Shown piece after piece: positions 16,755-24,402 of a stretch of 64,000 nucleotides of DNA; position 1 is the first letter of the stretch, and every line of letters starts with the position of its first letter. The stretch is from Herbaspirillum sp. (lineage in GTDB: Bacteria > Pseudomonadota > Gammaproteobacteria > Burkholderiales > Burkholderiaceae_D), in the NCBI RefSeq assembly GCF_017744395.1, contig NZ_JAGIBI010000003.1:62001-126000 (forward strand), read 5' to 3'. Below the pieces are notes generated by a model, which was given only the letters and a program-made list of their open reading frames with translations, searched no databases and was not told where the DNA came from. The position numbers and the translations under genes are program-made.

Positions 16755-17960
16755 TCAGGCCTTGCCGTCAGCCGGCTTGGCTTCGGCGGTCTTGGGCTCG
16801 GCCTGCATCGGCACTTCGGTCGGCGTGATGGCGTCGCCCGGACGGATGCGCTGCAGGCCGTTGACCACGATGCGTTCGCCGCTCTTCAGGCCGCTCTCGA
16901 CCACCACCAGTCCATCCTGGGCGGCGCCGACGCGTACCTGGCGATAGGTCGCATGGTTGTCCTTGCCGGCGACCATGACGAAGCGCTTGTCCTGGTCGGT
17001 GCCGATGGCCTTTTCATCGATCAGTACGGCTTCGTGCGGATTGCCGCCACCCAAGCGCACGCGGGCGTACAGGCCGGGGACCAGCTGGCCGTCGCCGTTG
17101 TCGAACACGGCGCGCACGCGGATGGTGCCGGAGGCGGTGTCGAGGCGGTTGTCGACCGAGCCGACCTTGCCCTGGCGCGAATAGCCGTCTTCATTGGCCA
17201 GGCCTAGGTAGACCGGTACCGAAGCGCCGGCCGCGCGGGCCGGGTTGACGTACTTCAGGAAGCTCTGTTCATCGACGTCGAACGAGGCGTAGACCTTGGC
17301 CACCGACACCAGCGTGGTCAGCGGCGCGTTGGCCGAGCCGGGGTTGACCACGTTGCCCACCGTGACTTCGGCGCGCGAGATGCGGCCGGAGACCGGCGCG
17401 GTGATCTGCGTGTATTCCAGGTTCAGGCGGGCGGCGCGCACGGCGGCCTTGGCGGCTTGCACGTTGGCGGCGGCTTCGCGCGCGGCGTTCTGCTTTTCTT
17501 CGAAGTCGCGCTTGGCGATGGCGTTGTCGCCAAGCAGGCGCTGGCCGCGCGCGACGTCGGAAGAGGTGTAGGCGGCGCGGGCTTCGGCGCCGGCCAGTTG
17601 CGCCTCGGCGCGGGCCACTTCAGCGGCGTAGGGGCGCGGGTCGATGGTGAACAGCACATCGCCCTTCTTGACCAGCGCGCCATCCTTGAAGTGCACCGCG
17701 GTCAGGGTGCCGCCCACCAGCGGGCGCACTTCGACGCGGTCGACCGCTTCGATGCGGCCGGAATAGGCTTGCCAGTCGATGATCTGCTTGCTGACCACCT
17801 CGGCCACGTCGACCGGGGCGGCCGGCGGCGCCGCCGGAGCGGTGCTGGCATTGGCCGAGATGCCGACGGCGGAGATGGCGCCGCCGACGGTCAGGGCGAC
17901 GACGGCCAGGACGGTGGCGGTGAGGGCGAAACGCTTGCGTAGGGTAGTGGGAGTGTTCAT
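16755..17960 (-). CDS. RND efflux periplasmic adaptor (MexE/CeoA/BpeE type)
   Basis: The product is 401 aa from the ATG complement at 17958-17960. The N-terminus has one hydrophobic signal/anchor (TATVLAVVALTVGGAISAVG) without a cysteine lipobox. Next comes the lipoyl half-motif VEVRPLVGGTLTAVHFKDGA with GDVLFTIDPRPYAAEVARAE. An alanine-rich alpha-hairpin (AEAQLAGAEARAAYT to AAKAAVRAARLNLEYTQI) follows, then TAPVSGRISRAEVTVGNVV and a beta-barrel domain. The C-terminus is Lys/Ala-rich. It lies 98 nt upstream of the pump gene and 10 nt downstream of the hydrolase gene, so all are probably cotranscribed. Confidence 0.93.
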   Translation of the reverse strand: MNTPTTLRKRFALTATVLAVVALTVGGAISAVGISANASTAPAAPPAAPVDVAEVVSKQIIDWQAYSGRIEAVDRVEVRPLVGGTLTAVHFKDGALVKKGDVLFTIDPRPYAAEVARAEAQLAGAEARAAYTSSDVARGQRLLGDNAIAKRDFEEKQNAAREAAANVQAAKAAVRAARLNLEYTQITAPVSGRISRAEVTVGNVVNPGSANAPLTTLVSVAKVYASFDVDEQSFLKYVNPARAAGASVPVYLGLANEDGYSRQGKVGSVDNRLDTASGTIRVRAVFDNGDGQLVPGLYARVRLGGGNPHEAVLIDEKAIGTDQDKRFVMVAGKDNHATYRQVRVGAAQDGLVVVESGLKSGERIVVNGLQRIRPGDAITPTEVPMQAEPKTAEAKPADGKA

Positions 17961-17970
17961 GTTCTTGTCC

Positions 17971-18915
17971 TCAGAGAGTGGGAGATGCTTGCAGGTTGAA
18001 CGGGGTGTAGTCGGTGTTGTTCTTGTCGTCGCGATGGGTATGGGCGAAACGGCAGCGCAGGAAATTGACGATTTCCTTGAGCAGCGGAATATGCGTGCGC
18101 AGCGCGCCATGCGTGATGCCGGCGAAGCGCGACACTTGCGTAGGCACGCCGGCAAGGATCAGGCTGGAGGCGTACTTCTCGGCTTCCGGGCACAGCACGT
18201 CGCGTTCGGCGGTGGCGATGAAGGCGGCCGGCAGGCCCGCCAGGCGGCTCACTTCCAGCGGCGCGGCATACGGGTGCAGGCGCTGCATGGTCTGCGGCAG
18301 GTACTGGCGATAAGACGCGGCGCAGCGCTCGGCGGTCAGGTCCGACTGCATGCGCACGGCGTCGCCCACCAGGCGCATGCTGGGGTCGAGCATGGGGCTG
18401 ATCAGCACTTGCGCGGCCAGCGGTTTGGCGCAGCGGTCGCGCACCATCAGCGTCAGGCTGGCGGCCAGGCTGCCGCCGGCGTCGTCGCCGGCTACCACCA
18501 TGCGGTCGATGTCGGCGTTGAGTTCAGCGGCATGCTTGCAGGCCCACACGGCGGCGGCGTAAGCGTCTTCCGGCGCGGCCGGGAACGGCTTGGCCGGCGC
18601 CAACGAGTAGCCCACCGCCAGCACCACGCTGCCGCTGTAGCGGGCGATGAAGCTGGCCGGGGCGTCGGCGTCGTCCAGCGAGCCGCCGATAAAGCCGCCG
18701 CCGTGGAAGTACAGCACCAGCGGCAAGCGCTGCTGCTGGCCGGCTTCCTGTGCCGGCTGGTACAGGCGCACCGGGATGCGCCCGAGCGGGCCGGGAACGA
18801 AGAAGTTGCGAATGTCGAGGGAACGCGAGCCGTCCATGGTCTGCTTCTGGGCCAAAGCCCTTTGTCGGAAAGTGAAGCGGATTGTGCGCCACGGCACGGT
18901 CTCAAATAAACTCAT
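17971..18915 (-). CDS. Alpha/beta hydrolase of the HSL family (LlpE-like), nucleophile Ser replaced by Asp
   Basis: The product is 314 aa from the ATG complement at 18913-18915. A second possible start at 18837 would give 288 aa and leave room for the promoter seen upstream. It carries the HSL oxyanion motif HGGGF (H71) and the later acid and base positions in ERDVLCPE (D239) and FAGITHGA (H269). The nucleophile elbow, normally GDSAGG, reads GDDAGG, with D145 encoded at 18481-18483. Classical serine esterase activity is therefore doubtful. It heads the efflux operon, 10 nt before the adaptor gene, exactly where the lipase-like llpE gene lies in the ceo and bpe operons of Burkholderia. Whether LlpE proteins share the Asp is unknown to me. 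Confidence 0.82.
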   Translation of the reverse strand: MSLFETVPWRTIRFTFRQRALAQKQTMDGSRSLDIRNFFVPGPLGRIPVRLYQPAQEAGQQQRLPLVLYFHGGGFIGGSLDDADAPASFIARYSGSVVLAVGYSLAPAKPFPAAPEDAYAAAVWACKHAAELNADIDRMVVAGDDAGGSLAASLTLMVRDRCAKPLAAQVLISPMLDPSMRLVGDAVRMQSDLTAERCAASYRQYLPQTMQRLHPYAAPLEVSRLAGLPAAFIATAERDVLCPEAEKYASSLILAGVPTQVSRFAGITHGALRTHIPLLKEIVNFLRCRFAHTHRDDKNNTDYTPFNLQASPTL

Positions 18916-18940
18916 ATAATCCAACAACACTGTTCGCCAA
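18913..18940 (-). promoter_or_regulatory. Candidate promoter of the efflux operon
   Basis: On the reverse strand TTGGCG (complement of 18935-18940) and TATATG (complement of 18913-18918) are separated by 16 bases. The -10 would cover the upstream ATG of the hydrolase gene, which argues for its downstream start at 18837. It overlaps the inverted repeat at 18931-18949. Confidence 0.35.
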
Positions 18941-18949
18941 GTTCGAACA
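18931..18949. promoter_or_regulatory. LysR-type operator candidate (T-N11-A inverted repeat)
   Basis: TGTTCG-N7-CGAACA is a perfect 6-7-6 inverted repeat and includes a T-N11-A match (T at 18934, A at 18946). It lies in the region between the divergent lysR and hydrolase/efflux genes, where LysR regulators of such pumps bind. Confidence 0.6.
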
Positions 18950-19143
18950 ATCGCGGCATCAATATTCGTCATAATTCGGCCCAACACGAGGCTGGCCAGC
19001 AGGTCGACCAGGCCAGCCAAGGCGCAGGAAAGCCGGATCCAGCCTTGGATGGCGGCTGACGCCTTATCTGTTTTTCGGTGATTTTTCTGGTTTTTTAGTC
19101 GGTTTCCGCGGTAATTCGGCCGCGCGGCCGAAAGGAGAGAGCG

Positions 19144-20163
19144 ATGGACCGTTTCCAGGCCATGCAGGTATTTACCGCCGTGGTGGATGCCAACAGTTTC
19201 ACGCGAGCCGCGGACAACCTGAACCTGCCGCGCACCACCGTCACCACCATCATCCAGGGGCTGGAAAGCCTGCTGCAGGTGCGACTGTTGAACCGCACCA
19301 CGCGCCGCATCAGCCTCACGCCCGACGGCGCTGCCTACTACGAGCGTTGCGTGCGCATCCTGGCCGATGTCGACGAAACCGAACAATCCTTCCGCAACGT
19401 CACGCGCGGCCCGCAAGGCCGGCTGCGCATCGACGTGCCGGCCTCGGTCGGCCGCCTGCTGCTGTTGCCCAACCTGTGCGACTTCTACACCAAGTACCCC
19501 GACATCGAACTGGTCATGGGCATGGGCGACCGCCCGGTGGACATGGTGCAGGAGGCGGTCGACTGCGTGATCCGCATCGGCGAGCTGCAGGATTCGTCCA
19601 TGGTGGCGCGCCGCATCGGCACTTTCCAGACCGTGACCTGCGCCGCGCCCAGCTACCTTGAGCGGCATGGCATGCCGCATACCATCGAGGATCTGCAGCA
19701 GCACAAGTCGGTGCATTACTTCTCCAGCCGCACCGGCCGCACCATCGACTGGGACTTCGTGGTCGACGGCGTCACGCGCGAGGTCAAGATGGACGGCAAG
19801 CTCTCCGTCAACGACGGCGATGCCTACGTGGCCTGCGCGCTGCAGGGTTTCGGCATGGTGCAGGCGCCGCTGTACATGGTGATGCCGCACATCGAGGAAG
19901 GCCGCCTGGTCGAGGTGCTGTCGCAATGGAAGCCCGCACCGTTGCCGATCTCGGTGGTCTACCTGCACAACCGCCATCTTTCGCCCAAGGTGCGCGCCTT
20001 CGTCGACTGGGTGGCCGAACTGTTCTCCACTTGCCCGCTGCACCGTGCCTGTACCATGGGCATGGAAAAGGTCGAGGGCGAATGCCGCTTCGTCGACAAG
20101 GGCGAAGCCACCACCGTGCGCAACGTGGTCGAGCAGCACAACATCGCCGAGAGCGTGTTCTGA
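19144..20163 (+). CDS. LysR-family regulator of the divergent efflux operon (CeoR/BpeT/MexT-like position)
   Basis: The product is 339 aa with an AAAGGAGAGAG ribosome site. The winged HTH occupies residues 5-64 (FTAVVDANSFTRAADNLNLP, then LLQVRLLNRTTRRISLTPDG). The LysR substrate-binding domain covers about 90-295. The protein is about 40 residues longer than usual. The C-terminal tail (STCPLHRACTMGMEKVEGEC onward) contains three cysteines, keeps the GC-rich codon pattern of the rest of the gene, and so looks genuine. Position and orientation suggest it activates the hydrolase-adaptor-pump-channel operon in response to a small molecule, and probably represses itself. Confidence 0.88.
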   Translation: MDRFQAMQVFTAVVDANSFTRAADNLNLPRTTVTTIIQGLESLLQVRLLNRTTRRISLTPDGAAYYERCVRILADVDETEQSFRNVTRGPQGRLRIDVPASVGRLLLLPNLCDFYTKYPDIELVMGMGDRPVDMVQEAVDCVIRIGELQDSSMVARRIGTFQTVTCAAPSYLERHGMPHTIEDLQQHKSVHYFSSRTGRTIDWDFVVDGVTREVKMDGKLSVNDGDAYVACALQGFGMVQAPLYMVMPHIEEGRLVEVLSQWKPAPLPISVVYLHNRHLSPKVRAFVDWVAELFSTCPLHRACTMGMEKVEGECRFVDKGEATTVRNVVEQHNIAESVF

Positions 20164-20172
20164 CTCTGGCGC

Positions 20173-20190
20173 AAGGCGGCATGCCGCCTT
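20173..20190 (+). terminator. Hairpin after lysR
   Basis: AAGGCGGCA/TGCCGCCTT is a perfect 9+9 palindrome ten bases after the lysR stop. It is followed only by TTTGC-like sequence with no real T-run, so it is a weak or Rho-assisted terminator at best. Confidence 0.4.
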
Positions 20191-20540
20191 TGCGGTTGCG
20201 CTATCGCCATGGCTGGTGTGGTTCATCGCTGGCCTTTCTCTTGTCTTGCGGTTTTTCGCGCCGGCACTGCTCCGCGCAGTGCCGCGCGGGGCGGCCTGCA
20301 TCGAACGGAAAGCGGAAAGCGTCATCCCCGCCGGCGCGATGCCGGTGAAGAGGCGGGAAAATCGGGTTGATGAAGAAGCGGCGCGCTGGTCTGCGCCGGG
20401 GATGCTGGTATTGCGTGGCGGCCCTGGGGCCGGCGGTGGCGCCCGTTTCAGCAGGGCGCCGGGACGATGCTCACATCGTGAATAGGAATGCTCTCAGGCT
20501 GGGGAGGATTATGCTGGATCGCAGCAAAAATTTCGTGCCG

Positions 20541-20745
20541 AAAACTGCCGATTTCCTGCCCAATCCTGCAAAGTGATCGACGATTGGGCAGTTTTCAATA
20601 AATCCCCTATATTGAGCAGAGGCCTGTTTTGTGTGCCGGATAAGGCGTCTGCAGGCGATTTTCTCCCTGCGGGGGATGGCGAGCATACCTGATCCTGCTA
20701 ATTATTTGCCTATTCCTGCAAGGTTTGCGACGGAGAATCAGGCAA
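20541..20745. promoter_or_regulatory. Repeat-rich upstream region of the araC-type gene
   Basis: The 629-bp stretch 20164-20792 has no convincing gene. Within it, a 17-bp direct repeat (consensus TGCCYAWTCCTGCAARG) occurs at 20557-20573 and 20707-20723, and a further TCCTGC at 20693 gives 21-bp spacing to the last copy. A 10-bp perfect inverted repeat CTGCCCAATC/GATTGGGCAG lies at 20556-20565 and 20582-20591. An outer pair, AAAACTGCC/GGCAGTTTT, lies at 20541-20549 and 20587-20595. A reversed TTGCCTGATTC-like copy covers about 20734-20745. These look like binding sites of an AraC-type dimer, plausibly the product of the next gene. Confidence 0.5.
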
Positions 20746-20792
20746 AATGGTGAATTGGGCTAAGCTGCCTTCCTATTGAACCCGGAGCCGCC

Positions 20793-21809
20793 ATGGATCT
20801 GAACGAACACATCGTTTCCGAAGCCGCCGCCGACGCGATCGGAAACACCGGAACAACGCCTGCCGCCATGCCGTCCCCGGCCGACGAACTGCAGCGTTTC
20901 GATGCCATGCGGCGCGAGCTGCTGCAATTGATCCATCGCTATACCGAGGGAGTAGAGGGATCGCTGGATACCGCCGTCGAAGGCCTGGGCATCCATCGCA
21001 TCACTTGCGCGGGCGGCCCCAAGCATGCGGTGCAAAAGCCGGTGTTCGCGCTGATCGCCCAGGGTTCCAAGCGCCTGTTCATCGGCGACGATGTCTACGA
21101 ATACGACCCGATGCACTACCTGGTGGCGTCGGTCGACCTGCCGGTGGTGGGCAAGGTGATGACGGCCAGTCCTGACGAACCGTATCTCGGCGTGCGGCTG
21201 GAACTGGATACGCGTGAGATCGGCGCGCTGATCGGCGACGAGAACCTGCCCCAGGCCACCGCCGCCGATGCGGCCGCCGCCGCGCGCGGGCTGTACGTCA
21301 ACCGGCTCGACGCCACGCTGCTCGATGCCGTATTGCGTTTGCTGCGCCTGCATGAGACGCCGCGCGACATCCCCATCCTGGCGCCGATGATCCGGCGCGA
21401 GATCCTGTACCGCCTGCTGATGAACGGGCAGGGCGCATTGCTGCGCCAGACCGTGCTGCAGGACAGCCAGATGAACCGCATCGCCAAGGCCATCCGCCTG
21501 ATGAAGGACGGCTACGCGCAGCCGCTGCGCATGGAAGACATCGCGCGCGACGTGCACATGAGCGTGTCTTCGCTGCACCACCACTTCAAGCTGGTGACGG
21601 CGATGAGTCCGCTGCAATACCAGAAGAACCTGCGCCTGCAGGAAGCGCGCAAGCTGATCCTGACCGACGACATGAGCGTGGCGATGGCCGCGCACACGGT
21701 GGGCTATGAAAGCTCCTCGCAATTCAGCCGCGAATACAGCCGCCTGTTCGGCGCGCCGCCGCTGCGCGACAAGCGCCGCTGGCAGGAAGAGGAAGCGGCG
21801 CTGCTGTAA
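20793..21809 (+). CDS. AraC-family transcriptional regulator (AraC_N type)
   Basis: The product is 338 aa. The N-terminal domain (about 35-200) reads ITCAGGPKHAVQKPVFALIAQGSKRLFIG and LVASVDLPVVGKVMTASP, matching the AraC_N family. The C-terminal pair of HTH motifs covers about 225-325: PLRMEDIARDVHMSVSSLHHHFK and VAMAAHTVGYESSSQFSREY. It lies 82 nt upstream of an aldo/keto reductase in the same direction. Homologous AraC_N regulators often control an adjacent oxidoreductase, which is the likely target here. Effector unknown. Confidence 0.88.
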   Translation: MDLNEHIVSEAAADAIGNTGTTPAAMPSPADELQRFDAMRRELLQLIHRYTEGVEGSLDTAVEGLGIHRITCAGGPKHAVQKPVFALIAQGSKRLFIGDDVYEYDPMHYLVASVDLPVVGKVMTASPDEPYLGVRLELDTREIGALIGDENLPQATAADAAAAARGLYVNRLDATLLDAVLRLLRLHETPRDIPILAPMIRREILYRLLMNGQGALLRQTVLQDSQMNRIAKAIRLMKDGYAQPLRMEDIARDVHMSVSSLHHHFKLVTAMSPLQYQKNLRLQEARKLILTDDMSVAMAAHTVGYESSSQFSREYSRLFGAPPLRDKRRWQEEEAALL

Positions 21810-21822
21810 CGTGTTTGGAGGC

Positions 21823-21845
21823 CGTCCGGCAGGCATTGCCGGACG
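21823..21845 (+). terminator. Hairpin between araC-type gene and aldo/keto reductase
   Basis: CGTCCGGCA and TGCCGGACG form a perfect 9-bp stem with a GGCAT loop. No T-run follows, so it may be a processing or weak termination structure rather than a full terminator. Confidence 0.4.
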
Positions 21846-21891
21846 ACGCTAGAATTCCCAATCCCCTTATTCCTATCTCAACGGAGAGAGC

Positions 21892-22899
21892 ATGCAATAT
21901 CGTCGCCTCGGCAAGAGCAACCTCAAGGTTTCGGCACTGTGTTTGGGCACCATGATGTTCGGCGACCAGACCGACATCGAAGAATCCGGCCGCATCGTCG
22001 CCTCGGCGCGCGAGCATGGCGTCAACTTCATCGACACGGCCGACGTCTACACCAAGGGCCGTTCGGAAGAAATCGTCGGCCAGCTGCTCAAGGGCCAGCG
22101 CCAGCACTGGGTGCTGGCCAGCAAGCTGGGCAACCCGATGAGCGATGCGCCCAATGAGTCGCACTATTCGCGCCACTGGATCGTGCGCGAGACCGACAAT
22201 ATCCTGCGCCGCCTGGACACCGATTACCTCGACATCCTCTACATGCACCGCGACTACCAGGATGAAAACCTGGAAGAGGCGGTGCAGTCGCTGGGCGACC
22301 TGATTCGCGCCGGCAAGATCCGCGGTTTCGGCGTCTCCAACTTCCGCGGCTGGCGCATCGCCGAGATCGTGCGCCTGTGCGAGAAGAACAACGTGCCGCT
22401 GCCGCTGGTGTGCCAGCCCTACTACAACCTGCTGAACCGCCAGCCGGAAGTGGAGATCCTGCCGGCCTGCGCCAACTACGGCCTGGGCGTGGTGCCGTAC
22501 AGCCCGATCGCGCGCGGCGTGCTGAGCGGCAAGTACCAGCCGGGCGCCAAGCCGGCCGCCGATACCCGCGCCGGGCGCGGCGACAAGCGCATGATGGAAA
22601 CCGAATTCCGCGAAGAGTCGCTGCTCATCGCGCAGCGCCTGCAGCAGCATTGCGAGGCGCGCGGCGTCAAGCTGGGGCAGTTCGCCACGGCCTGGGTGAT
22701 GGCCAATGCGGCGGTCAGCAGCGTGATCGCCGGGCCGCGCACGCTGGCGCAGATGGAGGATTACTACAATGCCGTCGAACTGAAGATCAGCGCCGAGGAA
22801 GAGGCGCTGGTGGACAGCCTGGTGACGCCGGGCCATGCTTCGACGCATGGCTACAACGACCCCAACTATCCGTTCTTCGGGCGCGTGGCGAGAGGATGA
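21892..22899 (+). CDS. Aldo/keto reductase
   Basis: The product is 335 aa, with ACGGAGAGAG upstream. It follows the AKR barrel: MQYRRLGKSNLKVSALCLGT at the start and the catalytic tetrad in FIDTADVY (Asp, Tyr), LASKLGNP (Lys) and YMHRDY (His). The NADPH-binding end includes SVIAGPRTLAQMED. It reduces aldehydes or ketones with NADPH; the substrate is not predictable. Probably regulated by the AraC-type protein encoded just upstream. Confidence 0.92.
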   Translation: MQYRRLGKSNLKVSALCLGTMMFGDQTDIEESGRIVASAREHGVNFIDTADVYTKGRSEEIVGQLLKGQRQHWVLASKLGNPMSDAPNESHYSRHWIVRETDNILRRLDTDYLDILYMHRDYQDENLEEAVQSLGDLIRAGKIRGFGVSNFRGWRIAEIVRLCEKNNVPLPLVCQPYYNLLNRQPEVEILPACANYGLGVVPYSPIARGVLSGKYQPGAKPAADTRAGRGDKRMMETEFREESLLIAQRLQQHCEARGVKLGQFATAWVMANAAVSSVIAGPRTLAQMEDYYNAVELKISAEEEALVDSLVTPGHASTHGYNDPNYPFFGRVARG

Positions 22900-22944
22900 T
22901 CTGAAGATGGGGCGCCGCGCCGGCGGCGTCCGCAAGTGGAAAAG

Positions 22945-22975
22945 CCGCTGCGGGGAGTGATGCAGCGGTTTTTTT
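22945..22975 (+). terminator. Rho-independent terminator of the aldo/keto reductase gene
   Basis: CCGCTGC, a ten-base loop, GCAGCGG, then seven T. Confidence 0.85.
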
Positions 22976-23004
22976 GCGCGTTTCGGAAAGAGGATTCAGG
23001 CAAA

Positions 23005-23388
23005 TCATGTCATGCGCTGCCTGATGGCGCGTCCGCTTCTCCTGGGGGGGGCCGCCTCGATGCCGGGACGCGGCTGGCGTTCGACGGTGCACATGTGCAA
23101 CAGCATGAAATGGCTTTGCAGCGCCGCGTCGCGTTGCGGGCTGCAGGATGGCATGGCGGCGATATCGGCGGCCGTCGCGTCCGGCGGCGGTACGCTGGCG
23201 ACAGTGCTTTCCGTTGGGCTGTCGGACCCGAGATTGCCCGCGCTTGCCAGTTGCAGGCATAGCGCGAACAGCATGATGCAAGCCGCCAGCCAGGTGAAGT
23301 TGCCGTCCATGGCCTGCGCGATGCGGGCGGCGCGTTGCCGCCAGGCGGTGTTGGAGAATATGTCGGAATGGAATGGCGGTGTCGGCAT
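23005..23388 (-). CDS. Small hypothetical membrane protein with G8/C8 tract
   Basis: The product is 127 aa from the ATG complement at 23386-23388, with GGGAG five bases upstream. It has one hydrophobic helix (FTWLAACIMLFALCLQLASA, about residues 31-50) and a polar tail with no recognised motif. Near its 3' end the reverse strand has eight consecutive C (plus-strand G8 at 23044-23051), which could slip. I do not recognise the family. The ribosome site and composition support a gene, but a non-coding interpretation is possible. Confidence 0.45.
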   Translation of the reverse strand: MPTPPFHSDIFSNTAWRQRAARIAQAMDGNFTWLAACIMLFALCLQLASAGNLGSDSPTESTVASVPPPDATAADIAAMPSCSPQRDAALQSHFMLLHMCTVERQPRPGIEAAPPRRSGRAIRQRMT

Positions 23389-23542
23389 GCGGGCTCCCTT
23401 GGCGGGAACGGATGCGCGTCATCCCCTCCCCGTTTTTTGGAAATTATCCGGCGACGGGGCAGGGGATTTCTATAGGACGATTCTCAAATTAACTTCGTAC
23501 GGGTATCGCCATTCCGACGCTGCCGAAGAAGGTGGGCGGGGT

Positions 23543-24295
23543 TCAGCGCAACGCCGCGATCCGGCGCGCCGCCTCGGCCTTGATCTGCTGGATGTCGGTG
23601 CCGGGCGCCACCAGGTCCATGCCGAACTCCTTCATGCGCTGGGCCATGTCCATGGTGCCGGCGAAGATCCCGACATACTTGCCCAGCTTCCTGGCCAGCG
23701 CCACCAGCGAGCGGATGGCGTCGTTGAGTTGCGGCGCGTCGTAGGCGTCGGGCGCCAGGCCCATCTCGATGTTGAGGTCGGCCGGGCCGATGAAGATGCC
23801 GTCCAGGTCGGGCACGCGCAGGATGGCTTCGGCGTTGGCGAAACCCTGGTTGGTCTCGATCATGGCCAGCGTCAGGATGGTGCGGTTGGCGTGCGCGAAG
23901 TAGTCGCCGCCGCCGTACATGAAGCCGCGCGCCGGGCCGTAGCTGCGGCCGCCGCGCGGCGAGTAGTGGCAGGCGCGCACGAAGCGTTCGGCGTCTTCGG
24001 CGGTGTTGATCAGCGGGCAGATCACGCCGTAGGCGCCGGCGTCGAGCAGCTTGTTGATTTCGCCCAGGCTGTTTTCGGAGCAGCGCACCAGCGGCACGGC
24101 GCCGGTGGTGGAGATCGCCTGCAGCATCGGCACCGCCGATTCGACCGAGAACAGGCCGTGCTGCAAGTCCACCGTCACCGCATCGTAGCCGCTGTTGGCG
24201 ACTACTTCGGCCAGCAGCGAATTGCCCATCGATACCCAGCCGCTCAAGGCCATCGTCTTTTGCGCGAACAGGGTGCGCAGCCGGTTTTCCCGCAT
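23543..24295 (-). CDS. HpcH/HpaI-family class II aldolase
   Basis: The product is 250 aa. It shows the family layout: MALSGWVSMGNSLLAEVVAN, YDAVTVDLQHGLF (catalytic His region), a conserved arginine in VPLVRCSE, VICPLINTAEDAERFV, the metal-binding LAMIETNQGFANAEAI with Glu, GIFIGPADLN with Asp, and the closing GMDLVAPGTDIQQIKAEAARR. Such enzymes cleave 4-hydroxy-2-oxo acids to pyruvate (or a keto acid) and an aldehyde using a divalent metal. The gene follows a D-amino-acid dehydrogenase gene by 107 nt on the same strand, so a shared catabolic role for 2-oxo acids is plausible but inferred. Confidence 0.88.
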   Translation of the reverse strand: MRENRLRTLFAQKTMALSGWVSMGNSLLAEVVANSGYDAVTVDLQHGLFSVESAVPMLQAISTTGAVPLVRCSENSLGEINKLLDAGAYGVICPLINTAEDAERFVRACHYSPRGGRSYGPARGFMYGGGDYFAHANRTILTLAMIETNQGFANAEAILRVPDLDGIFIGPADLNIEMGLAPDAYDAPQLNDAIRSLVALARKLGKYVGIFAGTMDMAQRMKEFGMDLVAPGTDIQQIKAEAARRIAALR

Positions 24296-24402
24296 CTTCC
24301 AGTCTCCGTCGGTTGTGGTTGGTTGCGCCTATGGTAGACGCAACCGGCAGCACTTGCAGGGCGGATTACGGTGAAAGCTTCTCAGCCGGGCGTGAAACTT
24401 CT

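Noticed and set aside
18916-20325. Upstream part of a 784-codon reverse frame continuous with the hydrolase gene
   Set aside because: It runs antisense through lysR and the divergent promoter region. Only the part from 18915 downwards has the hydrolase motifs.
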